Shown one piece after another: positions 43,927-53,263 of a stretch of DNA of 64,000 nt (positions are counted from its first letter, which is position 1; the number at the start of each line of letters is the position of its first letter). The stretch comes from Erodium maritimum (Eukaryota > Streptophyta > Magnoliopsida > Geraniales > Geraniaceae): positions 32,789,932 to 32,853,931 of the forward strand of contig OY997596.1 of NCBI GenBank assembly GCA_963921825.1. The letters run 5' to 3'. The position numbers and the translations under genes were made by a program. The notes below the pieces were generated by a model. It saw only the letters and a program-made list of their open reading frames with translations, was not told where the DNA came from and did not search any database.

Positions 43927-45198
43927 TCGATGAATTATTAAGAAATTAATAATGAATAAGGGTATAGAGGTCTTTTAACTCATATGTCAAAACTTAATTT
44001 AAATGTGTAGGGTATACTAGTCATTTCATGTCATGTTAATTTTCAAAGGAAAAAATAGAAATCTACCTTCTTGTTTGGGTCACAAACAGTAAACTATTTA
44101 TTGTTTGAAAATGTTAAATACTATACCTGAAGTATTGGTCGAAGGCTTCTATTAGTAAAAATGGAAGGAATATTATATTATGTTAGTCACGTGACCTATT
44201 TGACTAATAAGTGGAGAGTAAAATGATAACTTTTCCGATACTCGTATAAACAATATGACTTTAAAAGGAAAATTACCATTCTATCCTTATTTAATAATAA
44301 ATAAATATTTTAATACATAATTATAAAAAAATAAACAAAAATAAGAAAATAATTAAAAACTTATCTTTTACCTTTTTTGAACTTGTCTCTTTCTTGAATC
44401 TAAGATGTTTCATTACTTTTTCTAAACCTTGCATTTAACCAATGGAATGCTTTTGAAAATTTGATTGTTAGTGAGAGGTATTTTAGACTTTTTACACTAT
44501 TTGGATGGAAAAATAACAGCAAAGTAATGGTTAGGTACTAAAGTGAAAATAAATGTTTGGCAGGGTATTATATTGCAAAAAAAACAGTCTCATGTATTAT
44601 ATTGCGAATAAATGTTTTCCAAGGTATTATATTGAAATTCCCCCTTTTTAATATTATTCCATATAGTTTTACCTTGTTTGTGTCTCTTTTTTTATATATA
44701 TTTTTAGCATTATTAATATTTTCTATTAACCTCGTTAATTTTGATATTTTTCAAAATTTTCAAAAATATTCATCATTGGTCTCGTTTAGTAGGTTACGAG
44801 AAAAGGAAAATATTGGTGCAAGATCAGAGCACAAACGCAACGGGAATGAGCGAAAGAGCGTAAAGTTTAAAAAGTAGAAACACTGCTCCGGAGAAGAACA
44901 TGAGGCACGCTCTGAGAAGGACGTGTGGCGCTCATATCTACCACCTGATTCGGTGCGGCGAAAACACATGGTTTCTCCATGCGTCCGTGAGTTACAACCG
45001 CTTATCTTGCATAATCCATTGGTTGACCCAATTAGCGCTGAGCTGCTCGGTTTGACCTGATCCCAACCGTTGATTAGTAGGTTGCACCGCTTCTCGCATT
45101 TGGTCGCCCTTACCCGATGGTACGCGCCAACAACCTTATCTTTTCAAACCTAAAGCGTGTAAACTGTACACATTGTGGGGAGATTTTTTTAAGTTTTG
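43927..45198. other. Non-coding, mostly AT-rich host flank
   Basis: Starts with the right copy of the 14-bp repeat (43929-43942). No recognisable gene. Around 44540-44640 gtattatattg recurs three times. 44880-45180 is less AT-rich, but I see no frame or motif that defines a gene. Confidence 0.5.
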
Positions 45199-45370
45199 CT
45201 ATATATATATATATATAGACCCGGTATCAAATGAGAACCAGGTCTTATTGTGAGAACTGCGGATGCACAAGAGAGCAACACATGGCCTTTTCACGAGCGC
45301 GCGCGCACGCAGCTACTGTTCACGCGCACACATCTGATGTTTACGCGCGCACAACAATTGTTCACGCGTC
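45199..45370 (+). mobile_element. Probable Helitron 5' terminus
   Basis: ctatatatatatatatatag, then caaatgagaacc and gtgagaactgcgg, is the pattern seen at 5' ends of many plant Helitrons (TC-TATATATA ... GAGAAC ... GTGAGAAC). It is followed by G/C-rich ttcacgcgcgcac repeats (45275-45370). The exact first base is uncertain, and I found no CTRR 3' end with hairpin, so its extent is unknown. Confidence 0.45.
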
Positions 45371-45541
45371 CGATTTGTGGGTCAAACTATGCCGACCGGC
45401 TGGTTAGTCTCGCCGATTGATGGTCATTTGAAACTCATTGATAGAAGCCTCCTTTTAGAACTTTGCTTCCCTCTTCTTCCACGATTCAGAACCATCTTTG
45501 TAACCACAACCATTTGGGTTCTCTCAACATTGTCCCCAAAA
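45371..45541. other. Unassigned stretch between Helitron-like end and RRM relic
   Basis: A plus-strand frame runs through 45377-45652, but it overlaps the better-supported minus-strand pseudogene and shows no domain. Confidence 0.4.
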
Positions 45542-46195
45542 TCAGACTTGGCACAAGAGATTAGGAAGACAGCTGTCGAATTCTCTAACATTCACATCAA
45601 AGACCTCCTCTCGGGCCATCCCCTCATAAATATTTGGACCCGAGATATTTGAGTGAAAAACTCCCAAAACCCTATCCTTGGAAATCTCTACCAACTCCTT
45701 TACGCAGATACATGTGATTACTTTTGGCCTCGAATCTGTTGAAGCAATCTCAACTTCTCGGTATAGTTTGTTACTCTGACGTGCCTTCACAACAATGAGC
45801 TTCTTCCTAATAAAAACCATTCAATTTAGGCCCCTGATCATTGCAATCGCCTCTTCCTTCGATCCTATGGTGATGAAGCCAAACCTTTCTTCTTTTCTGT
45901 TTGGTCTTTGACTGAGATAACTCCTATCGACCCTACCGTATTACTCGAAAGTCCGAACAAACCATCTATCCCAAGACGTGTTTGGGATGTTGCAAACGAA
46001 TAGCTGCTCCTTCTCCTTCCGCTGATCTCCCACCGTTTCCTCCTTCAGACAATCAAGCTTAGCTTCCGGTCTGACCACGTACGACACCAATCTTTTGACC
46101 GCTCTACCTTCCATTAGAACATCTCTACAGAGCGGTGAAGGCATGGATCTCTCCTCTGAGTTCGCAGAGATCGCGCTCGTCCTCTTCATGCCCAA
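45542..46195 (-). pseudogene. RRM-domain protein relic (plant retroelement ORF1-like), two in-frame stops
   Basis: One minus-strand frame of 218 codons from ATG 46195 to 45542, broken only by TAA (45941-45943) and TGA (45821-45823). Around the first stop the RNA-recognition motif is clear: LFVCNIPNTSWDRWFVRTFE, then YGRVDRSYLS, then RFGFITIGSKEEAIAMIRGL (RNP1-like), then VFIRKKLIVVKA. The N-terminal 60 residues have no domain; the C-terminal 70 residues are charged. RRM proteins of this form are common in legume and rosid genomes, next to reverse transcriptases or inside Helitrons. Both stops are single-base changes, so decay is recent. No RT is found beside it here. It may be cargo of the Helitron-like element at 45199. 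Confidence 0.65.
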
Positions 46196-46363
46196 AAATA
46201 TGGTGAAGAATGGTAAAATAGTATTTCAATTGATATGGATAAGTTAATTCAACTGTAAAAAAATGATCATTTCATGTTATGATGTTAGTTTTTACTAATA
46301 GAAGTACGTGAGCGAAAGACTTTTAATTATGTTAGTTTTTTGTGTTAACTACCTATTGTTTAA
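46196..46363. other. Short non-coding spacer
   Basis: AT-rich, no frame. It contains tttttactaatagaagtacg (46292-46311), related to ttttactaacaaaagtccat (46436) and ttttactaatagatgtgcgt (46757). Confidence 0.45.
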
Positions 46364-46365
46364 CA

Positions 46366-46432
46366 CTTTTAAACAATAGGTCGTTAACTTTGTGTGACCA
46401 AAAGAAAGGGTTATATTTCTACCTTTTCGCCT
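46366..46432. repeat. Direct repeat copy 1, matching the MITE empty site
   Basis: cttttaaacaatagg ... tgtgaccaaaa ... atttctaccttttc recurs at 46874-46930 as tttaaacaatagatag ... tgtgaccaaaa ... tgtctaccttttc. This copy has no MITE, so it shows what the target looked like before insertion. Confidence 0.7.
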
Positions 46433-46486
46433 AGTTTTTACTAACAAAAGTCCATGCTTAATATTTTAGATGCCGCATTTAACACT

Positions 46487-46495
46487 TTTAAACAA
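46487..46495. repeat. 9-bp target-site duplication of the MITE
   Basis: tttaaacaa at 46487-46495 and 46874-46882, the length typical of Mutator-like elements. Confidence 0.85.
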
Positions 46496-46873
46496 GGGAT
46501 AATTGTTCAAAAGTACCCTAAAGTTTCGTTCACAAATGAAATAGTGCACAACGTTTCATCCACGCTATGTGGCTACCCTAAAGTTTCACCCACAAATGAA
46601 ATAGTGCACAACGTTTCGTCCACGCTGTGTGACTACCCTAAAGTTTCGTCCACAAATGAAAATAGTGCACAACGTTTCGTCCGCGCTGTGTGGCTACCCT
46701 TGTGTGGCTACCCTAAAGTAATTTGCTGATTTAGGTTTCATAAGTAATTTTAAGTAATTTTACTAATAGATGTGCGTGGGCGAAACTTTAGGGTAGCTAC
46801 ACAGCGTGGACGAAACTTTGTGCACTATTTCATTCGTGAACGAAACTTTAGGGTAGTTTTGGACAATTAACCC
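46496..46873. mobile_element. Mutator-like MITE, 378 bp, long terminal inverted repeats
   Basis: The left end gggataattgttcaaaagta and the reverse complement of the right end, gggttaattgtccaaaacta, are homologous and continue inward over about 100 bp (ccctaaagtttcg, gtgcacaa, ccacgct). Inside, a roughly 64-bp unit (taccctaaagtttcgtccac ... gtgcacaacgtttcgtccac) repeats three times. No transposase. The 9-bp TSD and long TIRs place it with Mutator-like non-autonomous elements. Confidence 0.8.
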
Positions 46874-46930
46874 TTTAAACAATAGATAGTTTATTGTATG
46901 TGACCAAAAATCATACATGTCTACCTTTTC

Positions 46931-46987
46931 CCTTTATTCTTTTGTTATACCAATACTTTTTTTTTCTTGAAAATTGTTATACCAATA
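46931..46987 (-). repeat. Duplicated target motif with a poly(T) run
   Basis: tgttataccaata occurs at 46943-46955, is followed by T9 (46957-46965) and a few bases, and recurs at 46975-46987. This is a minimal poly(A)-tail insertion or an aborted retroposition on the minus strand. Confidence 0.6.
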
Positions 46988-47832
46988 TCTTTTTTTAACA
47001 GAAAGATTCATTGACAAATTAAGAAACCTTACATACCGAAACACACACACACCGAATGGCACAAGAGTTTCATCCGCCAATAGTTCTCTGGAACTTGAGG
47101 GATGACCAACGAGATGCATAGCTCTCAAAAAAGACGACGCGACGCCTAAATAAACAAAAACTGTCAGGTCGATCTTTTTTTATTGACTCTCAGAGGTAGT
47201 ATCCACAACTACTGAAGATTCGAGAATCGGTAGAGAGGAGAACCAAAAAAACAGATAAAAAACAATAACGACGAGAATGAACTACTGCGGCCAACCTCCG
47301 AAATACTTTAGAGGATTTGAGCGAGGAGGGAGGAAAGCGGAGTCGGTGGGTGCAGATCTGATCCGCTTGAGGCGGGTGCACGAGTTTGATTGGATGAACA
47401 CAAAAAACAAGATCACCACTGAGCGGCTCGGACTACAGATCTCCACCGAAAGGTGGTAATAGATTTGACCGACTGGTTGAGGTAGTTCGTGTCGAAATCA
47501 TCAGGAGATAAGGCCAGAGGGGGAATGAGGGGATGATCTGGCTAGAGAAGGGCGAGAGGAGGCATATCTGGCCAGTGAAGGCGACGGAGGAAAGAGGGCA
47601 GCGACCAAAAGAGGTGGAGGTAGCAAGAACTTGACCGACACTTGTTGGATCTGGCTCGAGACTACCCCAATACTTGGAATGTCGACAGATCTATGATGAC
47701 AATAGACATCACAATGGCGACACCGTCTTGACTACAAGGGTGAAGGAGGAAGAGAAGAAGATGAGGAGGGGTTGGGGCCGCCAACAGCTCTTGTAGTTGT
47801 TGGGGACGTTAAGGTATGACGATAAACCTACC
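46988..47832 (-). mobile_element. Minus-strand poly(A) retroposon without RT
   Basis: A T run (46990-46996) at its left end, and a shared attgttatac (46973-46982 and 47833-47842) at both sides, suggest retroposition with at least a 10-bp duplication. On the minus strand the body is C/T-rich and 5'UTR- or ORF1-like, but no conserved protein is seen. Stops occur in all frames. Confidence 0.5.
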
Positions 47833-47843
47833 ATTGTTATACT

Positions 47844-49199
47844 TTTTTTTTTGATCAACAATTTTTTGTTTTATAAAAGACCATGATTTCAAAAGTGAAA
47901 AACATGGCCGAGGATATTACCCCTCAAGTACAAAAACAAACAGGGCTTTTAAAGCCAACCAAACAAACCAAACATGGGTGTAACACAAACCTACACCCAG
48001 ATATAAAAATGAAGCACTAAAACTGAAGGGCCAAGCCCAAACTAACAGTACAACAACAGGCCCAACATGGGCAAAACGGGCCAACCGAGCCCAAACTAAG
48101 TAAAACCTAATCAGCAACAAGAGAAGAGGGAGGCCTCGAGCCCCGAGCCACCGAAGAGAAACACCCCAACCGCCGGAAACGCACCTCAGAGAAGAAGCAC
48201 CTACGACCAACCTCGGCCGGCAAACAAATAACAACAAACCGGTCCAAGCACCGAGAAGAGAGGTGAGATCCCAAGCGACGAGAAGCCAACCCCAACCGCG
48301 ACGGGGCCAACCCCCCACAGAACCACAAAGCAAACCAAGACCACAAACCTCATCTTCCCCCTCAAACCGCAAGGATCCAACAAAGTGCAAAGAAGGAGCC
48401 CCGACGCCGGGAAAAACCCATCGTCGACCCAAAACTAAGATGTTCCCTTGGATCTAAACCCTCCACCACATCCAAAGTGAAACCCCACCAAACACAACCC
48501 CCACAACTTCAACAGAGCCAAAGGCTGAACAACCCACGCTGATAACCGCCGGCCGTGGGCCCCGAACCACACCACCATGGTCGGGAAAGGAAGTATGAAG
48601 AGGGGAGGGTTTGGGAAGCAACCCAAAGGATAGGGGAAGATTAGACCAAAGAGAAAACAACCAAGTAAACCCAGATCCCATCTCTCCGATCTCCGAGAAG
48701 GAGATCCCGACGGTGGCCAGCACCAACCGGTCGGCCAAAAATGGGGAAGAGACAACGACCAGAGCCTCAAAAATGAGGCGATAGCGTCAGGAAAACCGGG
48801 GGGCGCAAGCAAAAGAGAAAGTGAGTACCTGAACACAGATCTGAACTCCCCTTCTCAGATCTCGAAGTTTCCAAGACCCATCGGTGGCCAACACCTACCG
48901 GATGACCTTCACGGCGAGAAGACACTCTGAATAGGGCGCCGAGGAGTAGATATGAGCATCCAAGAGCGAGGAGGCAAAGGAAGACCGAGTAGCCTGAAGG
49001 AGAAAGGAGGAGAGAGGAAGGGAAAAAAAGGTAAAGGAAGAGGATAGAAGGAGAAAGGGACCGCCGGCGACAGCCCCGGGAGGCCGCCACCGACGGTCAA
49101 GGACGGAAGGAGAAGAAGGGTGAACTCGGCTTAGGGTTTGGAAGAGTCTAGAGAGAGGTCGAAGCTTCTCTCTCTAGACTTATTCTCTTATTAAACTGT
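47844..49199 (-). mobile_element. Minus-strand retroposon, 1,356 bp, 16-bp TSD, no RT
   Basis: The TSD ctaccattgttatact lies at 47828-47843 and 49200-49215. A T run at 47843-47852 is the tail. The 5' end (right side) has a strong hairpin (49145-49180) and then aaaccctaagccgag-like sequence. The minus-strand frames are Gly/Leu/Trp/Phe-rich and look membrane-like (about 47917-48432), but they run through overlapping frames without start-context or domain. No endonuclease or RT. It is a long SINE-like or LINE-derived non-autonomous retroposon. Confidence 0.7.
49145..49180. repeat. Hairpin at the 5' end of the retroposon
   Basis: agtctagagagag ... ctctctctagact: 13-bp arms around a loop of about 10 nt. 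Confidence 0.85.
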
Positions 49200-49215
49200 C
49201 TACCATTGTTATACT

Positions 49216-49425
49216 AGTATGTTGAATCTGTGAAGTTTAGATGGACATATAAAATGTAACATTAAAAGGTGGAACAGAGGAAAAAGAAAAAATCCATTAC
49301 ATAAAAATATTCATAGAAAGTATCCTTTACAAAGGAAAAGTAGAAAATAGAAGCAAAATTGATGCATTTACAGGAATACAAGTCAGAAAAGAGAAGGAAA
49401 GAAGATATGAATTATTGGTCATTGT
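49216..49425. other. 3' flank of the YUC4-like gene
   Basis: AT-rich, between the retroposon target site and the stop codon. It probably contains the 3'UTR of the gene read leftward. No canonical AATAAA is obvious. Confidence 0.5.
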
Positions 49426-51114
49426 TTAGTGTTGGGATTTTGAGATGAGGATAATATGGGAATTATGAAAGTTATTGTTATTGGTCTTCCATTGATCTGA
49501 AATATCTTTGGCAATCTTGGCAGCGTCAAAAGCGGTTCCCAAGAGGCCTCTTCTTGTGAAGCCAACAGCATAAAGTCCATTTTCTCCTTTCCATCCATCA
49601 GGAAATGGTGTTCTTGGCATGCCCTCCTTGGTAAAGAAATCACAACCCTGTTGGTTGAATCAAATGTAAATAAGCAAGCACACCAGACAGTACAAATAGG
49701 AGTATGTATCTGTAATACTTTGGCAGAAAATACAAATACAAAAACAAAAAAAAATGGGGTGATACTGATGATGGGTACACATCATAGAAGAATACAAAAA
49801 GCATTAGAATGACAGAAGCAAGTGTCAATGTTATTCTATTTTGCATGGAGAAAAGAGGAGATTTGGAGGGTTCTCACTTGTCAGTGCAAGCCTCCAAACC
49901 CAGAAAGTGACGGATGATTCATAATAAAACAACATTAAACTTGAAACTCACCTTAAGCCAACTTGGTACATTACTCTTGTACCCAGTTGCTAAGATTATT
50001 GAATCAAACTCTTGTTCTTGTCCGTCCATAAACTTGGCTCCCTTCCTTGTTATTTCTCTCACGCCTCCCATCACCTATTACGGATCCAATAACATAAAAA
50101 AATTAAGTAACAGCATTAATTGCTATAGCTATTTCGGGTGCAAGAATTACCTTAATGTTGCCGAGTCTTATCTGGGACAGTGCTCCGACATCCAGCACGG
50201 GGGTCTTTCCCGTGGCATTTTTGAGCTCAATGGGGCCGGTTTTGGGTCGCCGGAGCCCCAATTGGTCGGTGTTTCCTAACACCAAATGAGCCGCTACTAG
50301 GAGCAACTTATCCACAATCCTCAATGGAAGCCATTTTACAAGTGCCATAGCCATCCCAAAGGTTGAGACTCCAAACACCTCTCTCGGCAAAACATGTACC
50401 TATGCAACAATCATACAAATATTATAACAGTCTATAGTCTATTCATAATGCAGGTTTTTAAGATTTGGGATTGGCATTGTAATGCAGTAGATGATGAATC
50501 ATTACCGTGTTCCTGACGACCATGTGAGGAGTGGCATTGTATCTGCAGAGGTCCAAGCTGACCTCCATGCCCGAGTTCCCACAGCCGAGCACCAGAACCC
50601 TCTGGTTCTTGAAAGCAGAGCCAGATTTGTAAACACTGGTGTGCACCACAGGACCATCAAACGTGTGTAACCCCTCAATCTCCGGAATCACCGGCTCCGC
50701 ATTTTCTCCGGTGGCCACGACGAGCCACCGGGAAACATACTCCGGGTCTCGGTCGGTACGAACCCTCCAGAGGGCGGAGGCGGGGTCGAAGGAGGCGGAG
50801 AGGACGGTGGTGTTGAAGCGGGGGCGGATGGAGAAGTGGGAGGCGTAGTGCTCCATGTAGGAGACGAAGTGGCGCTTGGAGGGGTATTTCGGGAAATGGG
50901 CGGGGAAGGCGAGGAGGGGGAGCTCGCACAAGTGCTTGGGGAGGTGGAGCTTGAGGCGGTCGTAGGTCTTGTGCTGCCAGAGAGAGGCGATGCAGTCGTT
51001 CCTCTCTAGGACGAGGGATGGGACTCCGAGTTGCGAGAGGGAGGCTGATATCGCCAGCCCCGATGGCCCAGCTCCTATTATGATGGGTCCCTCTACGAAC
51101 TCGCATCTTGCCAT
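49426..51114 (-). CDS. YUC4: YUCCA flavin-containing monooxygenase, YUC4-like (indole-3-pyruvate to auxin)
   Basis: Converts indole-3-pyruvate to indole-3-acetic acid with FAD and NADPH, the committed step of the main auxin pathway. Exons (minus): 51114-50506, 50399-50151, 50074-49952, 49647-49426. The introns (106, 76 and 304 bp) are all GT-AG and in phase 0. The join gives 400 residues, normal for the family. FAD motif GAGPSG at 14-19; ATGENA at about 134-139; FMO signature [11 protein letters not shown] at 152-162; NADPH motif GCGNSG at 177-182; LATGY at 314-318. All landmarks are intact, with no stop or frameshift. Segments such as [37 protein letters not shown] and FTRRGL match what I recall of Arabidopsis YUC4 better than the YUC2/6, YUC3/5/7/8/9 or YUC10/11 groups. 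The YUC1/4 clade acts in organ initiation and flowers. A phylogeny should confirm the number. Confidence 0.93.
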
Positions 51115-51234
51115 GTCTTCCTCGTACCTCCTACACTTGAGGGTGCTACTCTGTTTTGAAACTGGGGAAGAAGAAGAAAAGCTCTGTTTTTGTTGCTGGG
51201 GGAGTGGAGGTGTTGTGAGTGTGGATGATGGGGA

Positions 51235-51244
51235 ATTTATAAAT
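51235..51244 (-). promoter_or_regulatory. TATA box of the YUC4-like gene
   Basis: The minus strand reads atttataaatt about 120-130 bp upstream of the ATG, a sensible distance for a 5'UTR near 90-100 nt. Confidence 0.6.
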
Positions 51245-51274
51245 GAATGGGAAATGTAGACATATTGAATGCAG

Positions 51275-51289
51275 GAGAGAGAGAGAGAG
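51275..51289 (-). promoter_or_regulatory. GA/CT microsatellite upstream of the TATA box
   Basis: gagagagagagagag; such runs bind BPC/GAGA-type factors in plants. Here it lies about 30-40 bp upstream of the TATA box. Confidence 0.5.
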
Positions 51290-51639
51290 GTGTAAATGTA
51301 ATGGAGGCGTGAAGGTTAAGGAAATGATTTGTTTTCTTTTTCTATACATGATGACGGGTTTTAGAATTATATTCAAGTAGAATGTGTTTCGGGGAGTCAC
51401 AACAGTACTATAAGTACAAACATTTAATGACGTGCTACACTATTCATTTTCCTTATTTAACTACAACTCATTTAAATATAATTTTCTCAAGAGGAGAAAT
51501 CTAATACAATCTATGTCTTAACTTAAGAATTGTGAGAATCCAAGCCATCCATTTATGAAATGGATGGTTGAGATGCATAGTTAGGAAGTTGACTTGTTGA
51601 CTGGATTGTTGAAAAAAAAAACAGCACATTCGGTAGCAA

Positions 51640-52819
51640 TTTTGTAGTAACGGGTGGTCGTAAATTACTAGTGGTTCCGGCTTGGCTAGACCCATCTCGT
51701 AAGGCTAGCTCTACTTGGAAACCCTCTGTCTCTGCGGAGGTTTTGAGCAAAGGGACGTCAATCTCCGACAATGTGGTTGCAGGTCTGGCAGATAAAGCTC
51801 GTGCAAGTTCTATTGGCGTTGCTCATGCTAACCTCTCCTCTGCACAGTTATTGGAGGCCCTTTCTGTTGCTGGTATAACAAAATTTGAACTCAAGAGCTT
51901 CGGCAATCGTGTGTTCATGATTAGTTCATCTGAGTTGGATGTTGATTGGCACGCACTTAATCCCTGGTTCGATATCGTCCGTTCTAGTGGTGACCTTCTG
52001 ACTCAACCAGGGTTCTTTCATTGGCTTTCAATCTCAGGCCCTCTAATTCAAGGCTGGAGCTCTGAGAACTTCTTGTCTATTGGGGCTGGATTTGGGACAG
52101 TTTTGCAGGTGGTTCGGTTGGAATTTGAGGGATTGTTTCTTTTAGTGCGCAGTCAAGCTCGCGTCGCTCCTCACTCATTCTCGTTTTAGTTACCAGATAT
52201 GCCATTAACTCTATGGGTGGAGCCTATCTTAGCAAGCTCGGTCCCTTCTCCTTCGCCCCGTGTGTTGCCTGAGAGCTCGTCTGTAACGGACTCCTCTCCG
52301 GCGCGGTCCCCAGCATCGACTCCGATTGGGTCTCCACAATGCGATAACGCTGCTGTTTCGAATTTGAATTTAATTTTGGATGAGGATAGGTCTCCGATAT
52401 CCAATCAGGGTATCGATGATTTTGAAGACTCCTTTCTTGGCTCGAGCTCTATTGAGATTTTGTCGGACTCAGTTGGGCTTTCTGTTGTCGATCCCATTGC
52501 ATGCAAATCTCCGGACCAGACTTCTTCTGAGTTATGTGCGAAGCACGCCTCCTCCTCTGTTCCCAGAGGACGTCGAAAACCCGGTTCCTCTTCCAAACCC
52601 TTTCGAGTCTCTGTTCCTTCTAAGCTCCCGTCGCCAATCCCGACCACTTGGAACCATGTCAAGAGGATTGGCTTTAAAGCTCTTGCTGTAGGAGAAGACA
52701 TTCGGGAGCAATTTGAGAATATAGAAGCTGAATTGCAGGGTTACCAGCCTGATTCCTCAGCTCCTTCTGATTCTGGTGGAGGCACGCTCGTCGTCTCCAC
52801 CTTATCTCCTTCATCCTGA
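51640..52819 (+). pseudogene. LINE ORF1 with one in-frame TAG
   Basis: The RNA-binding chaperone of the LINE. One frame runs from about 51640 to 52819 with TAG at 52187-52189. The first part (SSAQLLEALSVAGITKFELK, FGNRVFMISSSELDVDWHA, SENFLSIGAGFGTVLQV) resembles the DUF4283-type ORF1 of plant LINEs. After the stop come a short TLWVEPIL strand and a long Ser/Pro-rich tail. There is no CCHC knuckle in the visible part. ORF1 ends four bases before the ORF2 ATG. Confidence 0.72.
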
Positions 52820-52823
52820 ATCG

Positions 52824-53263
52824 ATGAAGCTCCTCTCCTGGAACGTGACAGGAGCGAACTCTTCTCATAAGAGAAGAGATATCAGGCGGGTCATTATCGA
52901 ATTGCGTCCGGACTTTGTGTTACTGCAAGAGACGAAATTGGGTGTAATCTCTGCTGGTTTCCTGCGAGAATGTGGTCATTTTCTTGGCTGGGACAACTGT
53001 TTTTTGGCCTCTGAAGGCGCGTCGGGAGGGGTACTCTTTGCCTGGAAATCATCTGTTTACAGTTGCTCGGCTTCCCGTTCCATCGGCTCGGCCTTGTTTT
53101 GGTCAGGTACTTTTGTTTCCTCAGGTACCTGCATTTCCATTCTAAATATATATGGACCATCTTCTTCTTCGGGTCGTAGTGATCTATGGGACATGTTGCT
53201 CTTGGAACGGGGCTCTATGAGCGATATTTTGATTGCGGGAGGGGACTTTAACTTAGTCCTATG
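52824..53263 (+). pseudogene. LINE ORF2 part 1: APE-type endonuclease, N-terminal half
   Basis: Starts MKLLSWNVTGANSSHKRRDI. The catalytic landmarks are present: Asn in SWN, Glu in LLQETKLG, and the IAGGDFN block just before the break. The copia element inserted after codon 146 plus 2 nt. Reading continues in phase at 61713 once the TSD is counted once. Confidence 0.85.

Larger units (their letters stand above)
51115..51600 (-). promoter_or_regulatory. Proximal promoter and 5'UTR of the YUC4-like gene
   Basis: Only about 500 bp separate the ATG from LINE sequence. Within it are a TATA box (51235-51244), a GA/CT repeat (51275-51289) and an ACGT-core tgacgtg at 51428-51434. Distal elements, if any, lie inside or beyond the 12-kb LINE and copia insertion. 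Confidence 0.55.

Noticed and set aside
44557-44877. 106-codon plus-strand frame, hydrophobic
   Set aside because: AT-rich sequence with repeated gtattatattg; the hydrophobic residues follow from T-rich codons and there is no domain.
45377-45652. 91-codon plus-strand frame
   Set aside because: It overlaps the minus-strand RRM relic, which has a recognisable domain, so this is its antisense shadow.
47277-47459. Small basic plus-strand protein
   Set aside because: Short frame inside a retroposon-like segment whose sense strand is minus; no family resemblance.
47917-48432. 171-codon minus-strand frame, hydrophobic and membrane-like
   Set aside because: Lies within a retroposon bounded by a 16-bp TSD, several overlapping frames are open because of G/C-skewed composition, and no conserved domain is visible.
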